Shown in pieces: positions 43,662 to 55,190 of a DNA stretch of 64,000 nucleotides. Origin of the DNA: Ziziphus jujuba (taxonomy: Eukaryota > Streptophyta > Magnoliopsida > Rosales > Rhamnaceae); NCBI RefSeq assembly GCF_031755915.1, contig NC_083389.1:16299001-16363000 (forward strand), read 5' to 3'. The notes beneath the pieces are model-generated. The model was given only the letters and a program-made list of their open reading frames with translations, was not told the origin of the DNA and searched no databases. The number at the start of each line of letters is the position of its first letter. The stretch's first letter is position 1. The position numbers were made by a program, and so were the translations under genes.

Positions 43662-43665
<4 letters not shown>
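42501..43665. mobile_element. Pack-MULE-like element with long inverted termini enclosing an MRS2 gene fragment
   Basis: Left terminus (about 42501-42733) begins AGGGCCATGTTATTATC and runs through GGATGGTTCAG-TTACACCCT and CCCAAAGCTCTCTCACGTG. The right terminus (about 43435-43665), read in reverse complement, gives AAGGCCATACTATAGC, GGATGGTTCAGGTTACACCC and CCCAAAGCTCTCTCACGTG in the same order. So there are ~230-bp inverted repeats around ~700 bp of non-repeat DNA. The interior holds host gene sequence (next entry) and no transposase. Long termini, small size and captured gene sequence fit a Mutator-type Pack-MULE. A clean 9-bp target duplication is not visible because the right flank runs into (TA)n. 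Overlapping long reading frames inside the termini are shadows of this CT-rich repeat. Confidence 0.75.
42845..43420 (-). pseudogene. MRS2: Captured 5' end of an MRS2/CorA-type magnesium transporter gene
   Basis: On the minus strand from ATG at 43056 the reading begins [17 protein letters not shown], then [39 protein letters not shown] and [12 protein letters not shown]. This is the conserved N-terminal block that plant MRS2/MGT magnesium channels carry before the coiled coil and GMN-containing membrane segments. Similarity ends at NLE, followed by GGTTGGTTTAG, which looks like the start of the original intron. A few residues between DPLL and LGRE, expected in the family, are missing. The CT-rich 43200-43420 upstream looks like the donor gene's 5' UTR. 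There are no transmembrane segments and no GMN motif, so it cannot make a channel. It lies wholly between the inverted termini of the element at 42501-43665. Confidence 0.8.
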
Positions 43666-43712
<47 letters not shown>

Positions 43713-46700
43713 AATAATTTATGGAAAATTTGAGAATTTATGTATTTTCTTTTCCCTATTCATAAACCAGAAATTAAAATTAATAAATAAAAATTCCATT
43801 AAAGAAGTCATGTGTCAATAAAGTTCCTTGTGTGTCACCATCAACCATTGAATTTAATTTCCTTCTAACTTCCAATTCCCAAGTTCCAAGTCATGATAAC
43901 AACTTTTTCAAGTCTTAATTAATTAGTTTTGGCAAAAATGCATTTATTGTGTGTTTCAGCTAGTTTGGTCTACTCTGCGGGCCAAACAAATAAATTAATC
44001 AATTAAATGACTTTTAATTGGTACGGTGATATTAGACTATGATCGTAGAGTAGTCTTGTATCATTGACAAATTACGTCGCAAACTTGTATAAAATACGTA
44101 GATTTAGGATTTCAAAAGCATTTAATAGGCATTTTTGAGATAGATCCAATAAAGCAGTGGAAAGAAATGTTAACTCCTTAATTGCACGTGAAGCCTAAAC
44201 AACAAAGCAGTCATAGTCACGTATTGCTTGGGGTGGCTTAAATATTATATATTAATTCATATTTGTACTTTAATTATGTATTAATTGACAACCATTCATG
44301 TTTAATATTTATTGTAATTTGTATTTTCAGAATTTTGGTTCTTTATTTTGAACTTGTTAGTTGATTCTTCTTTTGCTTTTAATATTTAACTTTGTAGATA
44401 TGTTTCATTTTTCGAACTTCAGCCAATTCTTTTTTTTTTTTTTTTAAAAAGAAGAAGTTAATTATATTTTTATAACAATCAAAATGGGAAGTCTTTCATT
44501 TAACAATTACTCAAAATTGTTTTAAAACTCAATTAACAATTCTTATTAACTTTAGTTAAATAATATTTTATAAGGTGCAAATGATAGTTTAAAACTAGTA
44601 ATTTTAACTTGCCATTATGATCAATAGTGAGACAATAATTCATGGTACCAACTCAATATTTGTCCTTTTGTTTCCACAGCTGGAAAGAACAATTATTTTC
44701 ATAGTCAAATTCAAAAAATTTAAAGCTCAAATTAAAAAAAAAAAAGAAAAAGAAAAAAGATCCACCGTGATAGTTTTCTTATTATGAAATTACATGATAA
44801 TATTTTTGAATTATTTTGCAAAGCGGAAAGATAATCAAGCACGAAAAAGTGATGGTCCTATAATAGGCTTTTTTGGACGAACAAAGTCATATTGTCTATT
44901 AATTTTCGCAGAATAGGCATGGATTGTGCGTATTGATCAAGCATAGCTAGTTAAACAGGGAATCGTAATAATATGTAAATGATACATATATGTATAAGTT
45001 GATTTATTTATTTAAAAATACATAGAAAATTTCGATCTAAAAATATGTAAATGGAAAATCTATAAAATAAATATGTACGTGTATAATATGTAACAAATTA
45101 ATAAATATGGTATGAAAAATACGAGTATTATGAAAAATAGGAGTATTAAATATATATTATAATTAGCTATTTCTAATATTTACAATAAAAATATAAATAT
45201 TAGTAAGATATTAACAGTTAACTATATGAAAAAATAAAAAGTAAATCATTACAAGAATAAAATAAAAAATAAAAAAAATTTGTACACCATTTTTTATGTT
45301 ATCGTAAAAGAGAAAAAATAATTAAAATTACTTACATTTGAAAAAATATGAGTTCTTTTTCACTTGTATAATATGAAAGTATGTTTTATATGAGTTTTAA
45401 AGTTTATTTTTAAAAGATCATATATTTTTTTTTGGTACATTTGAAATGAATATGAAATTCAAGAGTTTTTTTCAAAATATGTACGTACGTATATTATACG
45501 CATTATTCATTATTCATGAATTTACTGATGAGGTGATCAAAAACAATTATGAAATTTGTAACCGACCATATTCACACGTGATAAACGTTTTGAGAAAAAT
45601 CTTTATTACATAGTGGTGTATGCATATCTATATAGATACTGCAGCCTATGAAGACTACTGACTTATAAATTTATAAATCACAGAGAGAGATATAGATATT
45701 GCAATTCAAAATGTACCCAAATACTGAAAATGGATGTTTTCCTAGAAGCTTCAATCTCAAACATACACTTTTTTGCAGTCCACAAACATTGAATCATAAT
45801 TAACCACTTACAAGACCAGGAGGCAAACCATCGGGCTATTCCCCCAGTTTTTCCTTTATTTTGTGTGTGTGTGTGTTTTTTTTTTAAACCTCCTACCAAC
45901 CTTTCAATAATTATAAGAAGTGGCTTTTTGCTTTGATATTATATATACTAAACAAAAAGGTATTTTTATCATTTGCCAAATTTTGTAAACCATCAATGGG
46001 TGAACTTTACATTTGACAATGTAATTGGCTAATTCACTGTAGGCATAATTAATTATGATCATGTCAGTTGCTGTCCCATCGTAATAATCACAATAATTCA
46101 AACTATTTGATACAGTTCACAAAAGAGGATAAAAGGAGTATTATTTGGGTTTGCAAGTTGAAAAAGAAAGAAAACAAACCCATATTGGAAAGAGAATAAA
46201 ATGTTCTTTGCATATCCGAAGACTTCAAAAGCAGTGGCCAAGTCAGAAAGGAATATAGAATATACATAATAATGTAATAATATTATTATAATTTATAGAC
46301 TACAGTAGTCTTGGCTTGCTGGCTGGCTGGCGGCCATGTGTCATAGACTTTTCTAAAAAAAGTCTATCCAAATATAATACTAGCAAGTGGCAGCAATTAT
46401 GTAATTAGAGCGAGTCTTCTTTAAATTTCTTTATCCTATAAATTAAATCTTTCTTTTCTTTTTTTTTATTTGAATAATTAACTCTCTCTTCTTTCATACA
46501 ATATTTATTATTTGTATTCTTTAGGATAACGACAACCATGTGAATCAGAACTTGTAGTACGTACAGCAGCGGAATTTGAAAGTTGACTTTTAATTTGGTT
46601 TTCTGGCTTTATACATGGGATTGTGAAATCCAGCTCTGAAGTATCAAAAAATTTCTTTGAGATTCTTGTGGAATTTTTAACCCAAAAAAATTAACTGTAA

Positions 46701-47540
46701 CTATCCTACATATTTGTGACCGATTAAACATAATTTTAAATTCACATACCCTATTTCAGATTAAAATAAGTCAGATTGTCATTGCACAAGCAGACACATC
46801 TCTCTTAACTATGCTCATGGCAAACTTGTAGGAGAGTGCATAATTTATATGTTAATTAATTCAATACTATAATGGATAGCAATTTATTTATCCATTTTTT
46901 TATTGTAGGCTAAATTCATATCCATATAATTAATTAATTTTTATTAGCGTAAAATGCCGGATACATTGAAAAGTTTACCGAGATAATACGACAAGGTAAT
47001 GTATTATTGTTCTATTAGTTAAAAAATGAATATAATCTGAAATTAAGCAAATGAACATTTGAAGGTATAAACGTAATCGATTTAAATTAATTATTTTAAT
47101 GGTATTTATCACTGGTAAAAGTCTTGATACTCTCTAGTATTATTCGTATTATAAAGCAAGAACTTTTCCACTTGCCAAATGTACAAAATTAACCTTGAAA
47201 ATGTAGGTTTTTCATTCCTTTTGTGTGATTTTATAATATCTCCTTGCTTTTACCTACTTAATTTGTAAAGTTTATGCCTTAGCGTTCTTGTAAGTTGAGT
47301 TTAAGTGCTAGATTGGGGAAAAAAAAAAAAAAAAAAAAAAGGAAAGAAGAAGAGAGCTAATACAATGGAAGATGGATTCATAACTAATTTACTTCACGTA
47401 TTACTTGAAATGTGGTAAAATAAAATAAAATACCAGAAAAAAGCAGAGAAAGACAATTTATAGAAGCTAATTAAAAATACAAATTGTTGTCAAGTAAACA
47501 AATCTAAAGAGAATAAAAAAACTATATAAGAGAGGGAATT
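43666..47540. other. Gene-poor AT-rich spacer before the second RING gene
   Basis: Starts with a (TA)n run (43666-43704) abutting the Pack-MULE-like element. The rest is AT-rich, with poly-T at 44430-44445, (TG)n at 45863-45876, a short CTGG/GGCT repeat near 46317-46333, and poly-A at 47320-47340. No coding similarity is recognised. Confidence 0.55.
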
Positions 47541-47858
47541 TTAATTTCCCTGAGAGATTTTGCAGCGACAGAGAGGACAAGAATTATGGAGGAAGAACCA
47601 GGTGGAGATGCAAGATTGATGGTAGACATGGCCACAAGCCACTTGTTTACAGCTCTCCCCTGCTTTGAAGCTCTCCATGCAAACAGAACACACATGGCGA
47701 TCATCATTTGTGACCCCATTTGTAGTAATGTCAATTGCTGCCAAAGTTTCTGATGTTGATATCTTCTGATTCTGATGATGGCTTAGATCTTGAGGCAGAG
47801 TGAGAGCTTCGTCCAAATCAAAGCTCATATCAATGGAAAAGTTTGATAAATTAGCCAT
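47541..47858 (-). CDS. Small RING-H2 finger E3 ubiquitin ligase (paralogue of 39412-39771)
   Basis: Intronless, 105 residues, minus strand. N terminus carries MSFDLDEALTLP, matching the VQFDLDEVLNMS of the other RING gene. The C-terminal RING-H2 has Cys57, Cys60, Cys75, His77, His80, Cys83, Cys94 and Cys97, with Trp87 in ISTWFFLHNSCPLCR. It has no transmembrane segment, unlike ATL-type RING-H2 ligases, so it is probably soluble. It lies about 8 kb from, and in the same orientation as, the other copy, which suggests an old local duplication. The upstream (promoter/5' UTR) side carries a recent tandem duplication flanked by (TG)n and (TA)n tracts. Confidence 0.88.
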   Translation of the reverse strand: MANLSNFSIDMSFDLDEALTLPQDLSHHQNQKISTSETLAAIDITTNGVTNDDRHVCSVCMESFKAGESCKQVACGHVYHQSCISTWFFLHNSCPLCRCKISQGN

Positions 47859-47861
47859 TTC

Positions 47862-47883
47862 TATATATATATATATATATGTT

Positions 47884-47914
<31 letters not shown>

Positions 47915-47995
47915 ATGGAAGAAACAGAGAAAACAGAGAGAGCAAAAGGGATATGTGGAGGTGGTATGAAATGGATCTGTTTGGAGAATTTTCCA

Positions 47996-48031
<36 letters not shown>

Positions 48032-48152
48032 GTTTATATGTGAGTGTGTGTGTGGAAGAAACAGAGAAAACAGAGAGAGCAAAAGAGATATGTGGAGGTG
48101 GTATGAAATGGATCTGTTTGGAGAATTTTCCAATATATATATATATATATAT
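47862..48152. repeat. Tandem duplication upstream of the second RING gene, with TA/TG microsatellites
   Basis: A ~95-bp core (GGAAGAAACAGAGAAAACAG … GGATCTGTTTGGAGAATTTTCCAA) occurs at about 47917-47995 and again at about 48053-48132. Only one base differs in the legible core (AAAGGG/AAAGAG). Each copy is preceded by (TA)nGTTTATATGTG(TG)n and followed by (AC)n or (TA)n. On the minus strand the unit is CT-rich and would lie in the RING gene's 5' UTR or proximal promoter. Open frames through it are repeat artefacts. Confidence 0.85.
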
Positions 48153-50345
48153 GTATAGAGTTGTAAGTTGCTTCACGTTAGGTTGCGTAGACCCAATGAC
48201 AGAATAGTTTGGTTTTTCTCGTTTGACAATTATATAATGTATAATGTAATATAATTCGATTTCAAACCGTATCCAGACAATTTTTCACTAATAAGTGAAT
48301 AACTAATATATGTTTAAATATATATGCATACATATATGACCGCTACGAAGCGGTTCATCTTTTTCTCCCTAATTTTTTTTTAATCATATTATATATATAA
48401 ATATCTATAACCTTGCTTCCAAACATTTGCATGCGTTCATTATCGACGATGTGCATGCCCAATTACTATATTACATGTAATTCAAGTAATATATTTAATG
48501 TTTAATGTTTACAATGAATTATATAACATGATCAGCATCAAATATATGTACATATTTTATAGCAAAATTGTATATCTATATAGATCTAGTTTAAAGTTTC
48601 ACTGTCTCTATCTATATGCAGGATTCTTCAGATTGATCAAATGTAATTTTATTATATATTCGTCATTTTTCAGATTGATTACATTTATTATATATACATA
48701 TATATATATATTCGCCGGTCATACATTGTTGTTATTTAATTGATGGTATTTTAATAATACAAGTTTTCAAATTAGAAGTGTATTGTACATATAGCTAAAA
48801 ATAAATAAATAGTTTTTCTTGAATAAATAAATAGTTGATTAAAAGTCGCCGTTTTAAAATAAATAAGAGAAATTCACTAGCACCATGTTATTTGTCTAAT
48901 CATATTATATATATATATATATACACTATATGAACAGTTCATATAAGAACAATCTAATACTTTTAATATTAAATTTTTCTTTATTAGCTATTAAATTATA
49001 TCCACAATTATATTGGATAGGATTTAAAATTTAAAAGTAATTAGATTTGAATTTAATAATATATTAAAATTTTATTAAGAAAATATGAAAAAAAAAATAG
49101 TTAATAAATATAATTTTAAATCTTAATTTTTGATGTAATTTAAAAATCAAAAAAGAAAATTTTGATATTAGTTATGATATTAAGGATTTGTTTTGAGCTT
49201 GCTTGTATATATAATCATTCTATACAATAATATTAGAGGCTACTAAAATATTTATTAAATTTATTTATCAAATAATATGAAGATAATATGGTAACATTTA
49301 ATTGATTTATGTTTAAATTCACATATTTATTTAAGAATCACTTTTCTATATTTAAATTGTACAAATATATTAATTAATAATATTTTAACATATATTATTT
49401 CATAAATAAATTTAATAAATATTTTAATACCTGTAACATTATTGCAAGCTATATTATGGATATCTATATTTTGTTAAAATGCAAATACCATATAGTTTGA
49501 TGAGATTTTATGTAGTCAAAACTTCTAATCATATGTAATTTAGGTAGTTAGTATTTGCAGTTGAACAAGTAGAATTTTCCAATAATACATATATGAAGCA
49601 TTTAATTAAGGTATCATATGTAACAGCTAGATTGGTTGCAATTTTATATGTATATAACGCTTCTGTTCTTATGATCATGATGATACAATTAATTTGAGTC
49701 AATTGGGAAGGATTGTAAAGTGTACTTCACCAACTGCTAATTAATTCTTAGAAAATTTAAAACATGAATTCATGGAAAAAAACGTTGATTAATTGCAGGT
49801 TGGGGTTGATTTATTTGGTAATGATTGGAAAAAATAAAAAGGGAATTGTTGGGGATAAATATGTAAACTAAATATACAATAGCCACCAGTCCAGAGGCAA
49901 AGAAATTGCATGTCAAATAAAAAACAATTAAACGTGGATTCTCCACGTAATAACAAACCCACGACAAGTGGATACAAATAAGTCCCAACCAACCATCTCA
50001 ACTTAAAAGAGTAAACTTGTGAAAGGTGGACAAAGGTAGGTTCCAACTACTCGGCTCAACATAAAATGAGAACACAAAACATAGAGATAGTGGGTAGTTA
50101 AGGAAAATAAAAAAGATATGTATCCAAAAACAAAAAGATGAGGGCTGAACGACATTGATAGAAAGAAGCAAGGAAACAATAAAACGGTATATAAAGGAGA
50201 TGCTGGAGATGAAAGTTTTTAGCGTCAACAGGAATAATTGAACTAGATTAGTAAACCATTAGTTATGAGTAGAATTAGTTTGTTCCTTAATCGTGCATCT
50301 TTAAAATTAATTTCCACATATAAAAATCACATAGATATACATATA
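48153..50345. other. AT-rich intergenic region
   Basis: No gene recognised. It holds scattered (TA)n runs (48390, 48690-48710, 48904-48922) and long AT-only stretches (48950-49450). Confidence 0.5.
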
Positions 50346-50348
50346 TTA

Positions 50349-50786
50349 AAGCATCTTAAATGACTCTTTATATCTATATTTTGAAGAGTCAATATGTAAA
50401 ACAGTTTCCAATTTACTTTGCATTTTAACTTTTTAAAATACAGAGTGAGTTTGACTCTCCAAATTTAAAGAGCCAAAAACACTCTTCATTATTAATGATT
50501 ATCAAATTCCAAAACCATTATGGTAATATATTTAATGATTTGGTTGAATCTATAAAAAAATGGAAGGAAATAACAAAATAATTAAGAGAAAATTCTGGTG
50601 TAAAAAATAAAATAAAAAAGAGAGAAAGAAACATAACAATAAATGTTTATTGAAAAATAAAAATAAAAAATATGATATAAGGAGTGTTATTGAAGGAAAT
50701 TTTAAAGTTTAACTTTTTAAATATAAAAATACTCTTTATTATACAAAAGATTCTTTTTATTTTTAAATAATCCTTTAAAGATGCTC
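50349..50786. mobile_element. Tourist-like (PIF/Harbinger) MITE with TTA target duplication
   Basis: The left end TTA|AAGCATCTTAAATGACTCTT and right end AATCCTTTAAAGATGCTC|TTA are imperfect inverted repeats flanked by a TTA trinucleotide on both sides, the target duplication typical of PIF/Harbinger MITEs. It is 438 bp with no coding capacity. Internal inverted motifs (GACTCTCC…AAAGAGCC) are also present. Confidence 0.65.
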
Positions 50787-52275
50787 TTATATACTAGAAT
50801 TCTCATATTAGGGCAAGTTGCTAATTGCTTGCGCAAATTCATATCCATTAGTTTTCACAAATTTCACTGATTACTTTAAATAATGTACAGAAATTAATGA
50901 GAAGTAATTTCAGATTCTATAGGGTACTCTCACAACCTTCTTCCTTGAAGCTTTTTTTTTTTGTTTTATTTTTTTTTATTTTAAAGAAATATACTTGAAG
51001 CTGTTCCTTAGTCACAAATTGAGAAATAAAGAGAACAATAAATTAAGATCCAAGGTAATATAGTAAAATTATAATAAAAAAAATGTTGTAAATATGGAGA
51101 CAGAGGAGGGTGAGGAGTCTGAGTGATGATCCAAGGCGATATAAAGTAAAATTTTATTAAAAAAAAAAAGTGTAATATAATAAAATTCTACATAAAGAAA
51201 GAAAAATTGTGTAAATATTGAGGGTATAAGAGCTGAGGAGTTTGAGTGACACAACCCCTCTTAATTATGTCTTGCGAAGCATTACTTGAGGACAGCATAT
51301 AAATTTCCAAAAATATGTTCTCTCTCTAGACAAAAAATTAATGCATTTTTCTCTCTTCCCTTCAGTCTTAACCTTTATATATTATTGTCCTTTTTTTTTT
51401 TTTTTTGATAAATCATGTATTATTGTCCTTCGCTGTTGAGAAATTCCACATTTAAAATAAAGACATCGAGCTGCTCATAAAATATAATTAAAGCTGAAGC
51501 ACTTCTACATTTTCCTATCTTTGGGAGGGAACCATAATAATTTTTGGGTTTTTTTGAAAAGTAACCACCCCGTAATATGATTTATGAAGAATAGAAATTA
51601 AAAAAAAGAAAAAACAAAACTAGCCACGTTGGGACAAAAATTATCCTTGATAAAATTGAAAATTACACAATAGGTTTTTTTTACCCTTTCCTTCTTCCTC
51701 TACACAGCCGTTCATGCAGGGGTTTCTCTAACAGGCCACTTTTTGCATCTCATCTCCTCTCACTCTCATTTTTTTGTATTTTCTCATATCTAAAACTAAA
51801 CTCAGGTAAAATTTGTGTCTTTTTTCTTATTAGATGAAACTAAGGAAATATGTATTTTTTTCTCTTTTTTCTTGTATTTTTTGTTAGTTTTGGAATTTTC
51901 AAGCTTTTTATTTAATATGGGTATGCAAGAAATTAATTTATGAGCTGTTATATGTGAGTTTAAAGATAATTAGGTAGTATATGGTTTGAAAATGGGGGAA
52001 AATTTGTGTAAAACTGAAAAATTGCGAAAAACAATAAAAACGGAGGAAATTTGGCAAAAAAGATGAACTTCCCCCATTTTCCTCCACTTTGTCAGTTTTT
52101 GCAAGTTTTCCACTAATTTTTCGCCAGTTTTCTGCCAGTAGAGAAAAGCTATATTTGGTGGGAAAAAAAAACAGAATCAACTTTTTAATACAGTTAATAT
52201 GTTTGTTCAGCATTATTCAAATTTTTATATATTTATTGATTTAGTTTAATATTATTCATTTAATTTTGTAATACA

Positions 52276-52458
52276 ATGGAAGATGATGATATTGTAATTG
52301 CGGTTTTATACAATGGAACATCGGTACAAAATGATGGTGGTAATTGGGAATATCAAAATGGTAAAAATATAATGGTTTTCGACACGGTTTTCCAGAAGTT
52401 CGATCTACAATTAACCTTTGCCCTCGATATCTCCGAGTCCCAAAACCTTCGTTGGTAA
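52276..52458 (+). pseudogene. N-terminal scrap of a plant MULE transposase-like protein
   Basis: The frame opens MEDDDIVIAVLYNGTSVQND followed by GGNWEYQNGKN. This resembles the N-terminal PB1-like region that precedes the transposase in many plant MuDR-type proteins. Similarity stops within about 40 residues. From about 52400 the sequence changes character and the frame ends at 52458. There is no catalytic region, zinc knuckle or SWIM domain. It lies 730 bp inside the left end of the MULE, where transposase genes usually start. Confidence 0.55.
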
Positions 52459-52740
52459 TCTGAATCCATTTATCTGCAAATCAAATATTTTACTCCAGGC
52501 AGAAAATTTTCCAGAACCTAAATGACATACACCTAATGGGATTTGTGCAAAAATATAATGAAAATGGCTAAAGAATCTTTTCGAACCAGTGCATTTGTGG
52601 ATTTGAAAGCTACAATATCTTCTATATATTAGTGTACATTGTACATTAGGAAACAAACCAACCATGGGCATGTGACATTGCTTCCTAAGAATAATTATGG
52701 TTTCACATTCAAACCTCCCATTAAATTCAAACAAAAACAC
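52411..52740 (-). other. Unidentified open reading frame inside the MULE
   Basis: A 109-residue minus-strand frame with a less AT-rich patch (52400-52500). Its C-terminal part (FRLPTKVLGLGDIEGKG) abuts the transposase scrap on the other strand. I do not recognise it. It may be a captured gene fragment or chance. There is no supporting splice or start signal. Confidence 0.25.
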
Positions 52741-54412
52741 AACTTCATAATAGTTTTAATTTCACACTTCACATTCTAACCATGCAACACAAATATTTCC
52801 GTCATACCAAATAATACAATATTACAAGCATAGCTCATGATGACAAAGGTTCAAAATTGAGCAATTTATAAAGATATGACTTATCATCTCTAAAATAATC
52901 CATCATGGAAATTATTAACAATTCTGAAAAACCATTCAATACAGCACAAATAAAAGTTTTTAGATTAGTTTATTACATTAAAACGAAATTAGTTTACAAC
53001 ATTTTTCTGTTTTGTTCAGAGAAGCAACTTACATTAATGGGAGACAAACCGCCAACAATACTTCTCTATCTATTTATATATATCTCTCTCTCTCTTTCTC
53101 TATCTCCGTAAGTGTGTGTGTAATTTTCTCAGCAAACACTTGTAACTCTAACGATGGCAACTTTTGTGCTTTAATTTTCTGCTCATTCCATCACTTGCTT
53201 TTCCAATACTGAAAAATATAAAAAATCAATATTAGTAAAGATCCCAACAAATCTTTCCTTCGACAACTGCTAAAGATGAAAGGAAAATTCCAGCACCTAA
53301 AGACAAATTATAACAACCTCTATATAAGATCAACAGGGGTAGAAAAATAAATGTAATACACAATTCATACATATTTCCAGTTGAAAAAATGCATATGTGA
53401 AAATGAAATCCAACAAGTTATATGTTTTTCAACGTATGCTCAATGAATCCCAGAAAAGTACAGAAGGAAATGTTTAGGCTAGAACCCAGAGGTATTTACC
53501 ACAACAATGACAAGCAATTTCAATGTTATAATACACCTACAATTCACGAATTGAATTAGAACACGTTACTAATTTAGAAAAACCAATTAGAATTACAGGA
53601 TCAACAATCCCATATACAAATAGTTTTCTAAGAGCAAAAACCATATTTGCAACTTATGTAACCTCTTTTTTCTATACATGTATTTTTAAACTACATGTGA
53701 ATTTAAGCCATAGAAACATAAAGAGGTTAATTTCTAAATGACATCCTGTTTGCATAGCCTCTTAAGTTTATAAAAGATATGCATATTATAATTGCAGATA
53801 TACAGCAAGAGGCTATTCAAAAAATCAGTAAACAACTAGATCTTCCTTGCATTGTTAAACCAGAAAGTTTACATGCTTAAACAAGCAGAAATAATTTTCT
53901 ATAAGATACTCTTATGGTGATTTTAGCAATCAAAATCTTCTCACTCTCAAGAAAATATCTCATTAATAGCTACAGGTGTTTGCTTTATCTCCCACAAAAA
54001 TCAAGAAAAGGTTTCCTGGAACTAAAAATAAAGAAATCCATGGACCAAGAATAATATTATGCATATCAAGCTTTTAAAATCAAGTTATGGTATTCGCTAA
54101 GGGCCTGTAGAGAGTAAAAGAATGATTTCTTCACCTATATGCTTCAACTATAAATGATGAGTTGCACATCTAAAAACTTATTCAGGTACTTGGAGAAGAA
54201 CGTGCCAAATGCATATAGAACACCCTAACTATTTCAATTTCACACTACTTCCCATATATATATGCGTAGCACTGATGAATTCCCTTCCTCAAATCATCAC
54301 CATGTGGGCTAGACTAGAGAGAGTAGTTGGCACCAACTTACACAATAAAATGAAACAATCAACATCAAATATTTAGGCATGTTATCCAAAACAAAATGTC
54401 CTCATAACCATA

Positions 54413-54538
54413 TCAGACACAAACACAACCACTCTCATCGTCATCTTCATCACCATCATCACCTCCACACCCACCACCACCTTCACCACCACCACCACTA
54501 ATGCCAACGCTGGAGATCTCCTTATCAGACATAGACAT
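54413..54538 (-). CDS. Hypothetical 41-residue acidic glycine-rich ORF inside the MULE
   Basis: On the minus strand the reading is MSMSDKEISSVGISGGGG, then E-GGGGCGG, then an acidic run DDGDEDDDESGCVCV and a TGA stop. It could be a small real protein, the 3' exon of a captured gene, or a triplet-repeat accident (GGT and GAT runs). An in-frame stop lies three codons upstream. Its acceptor-like context (AAATAG|ACG) does not match the phase of the duplicated exon upstream at 54785-54960. Function unknown. Confidence 0.3.
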   Translation of the reverse strand: MSMSDKEISSVGISGGGGEGGGGCGGDDGDEDDDESGCVCV

Positions 54539-54784
54539 CAACGTCTATTTATCTATTATATGTAGAAAACTTTTTTCCTTATCAAACCTAAAAAACCCCA
54601 AAAAAAAAATCGACCAAAACAAAAAAAAAACCACTTTTTTGGTACATAATGTATAAAAATGAAAAAGGAATAATAAGGAAAGCAAAAACCCATTTGAGAA
54701 GCGGAATCAAATTGAAAGTTTTTACAGGGAATAGGTGGAGATGTTAAAGTGAAGGTAAAAAAAAAAATAATAATAATAAGAGAG

Positions 54785-55190
54785 CGAAACTAACCTTTGA
54801 AGAAGTTGGACTGTACAGCATAAACAACGGGAAAGGAGGAAGATTTCTGGGTCCTGAGCTTCCTAGTTTGGAATTGTGAAAGCAGAGGTTGCTTCTTCAA
54901 CCTCAATAACAAATCGGAAGAAAGGAACTGTGAGTAGAGTCGAATGGTGTGTTTCGAAAGGGAAAGGCTAAAAGAAAAAGGGAGCGAAACTAACCTTTGA
55001 AGAAGTTGGACTGTGCAGCATCAACAATGGAAAAGGAGGAAGATTTTTGGGTCCTCAGCTTCTTAGTTTGGACTTGTGAAAGCGGATGTTGCTTCTTGAA
55101 CCTCAATAATGGATAGGAGGAAACGAATTGTGAGTAGAGTCAAATGGTCTATTTCAAAAGGGAAAGGAAAGCCCTAGCTGTGTTTGAATG
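54785..55190 (-). repeat. Tandemly duplicated first-exon-like segment with transit-peptide-like reading
   Basis: Two ~200-bp copies (about 54783-54978 and 54980-55190) are arranged head to tail. Read on the minus strand, both keep one frame for about 47 residues: YSQFLSSDLLLRLKKQ…RTQKSSSF in the first, and YSQFVSSYPLLRFKKQ…RTQKSSSF in the second. Both end QSNFFK with a matching splice-donor-like AAAG|GTTAGT. The Ser/Arg/Lys-rich, acid-poor composition reads like a chloroplast transit peptide. Neither copy has an upstream in-frame ATG; copy 2 has a TGA where copy 1 has CGA. These are probably fragments of a captured nuclear gene for a plastid protein. The parent gene is not identified. Confidence 0.55.

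Noticed and set aside
47800..48207. 135-residue plus-strand ORF and two minus-strand ORFs with IYIYIY and HTHTHT runs
   Set aside because: They are translations of (TA)n, (TG)n and a tandem duplication, with no independent coding signal. They overlap the RING gene start and its upstream region.
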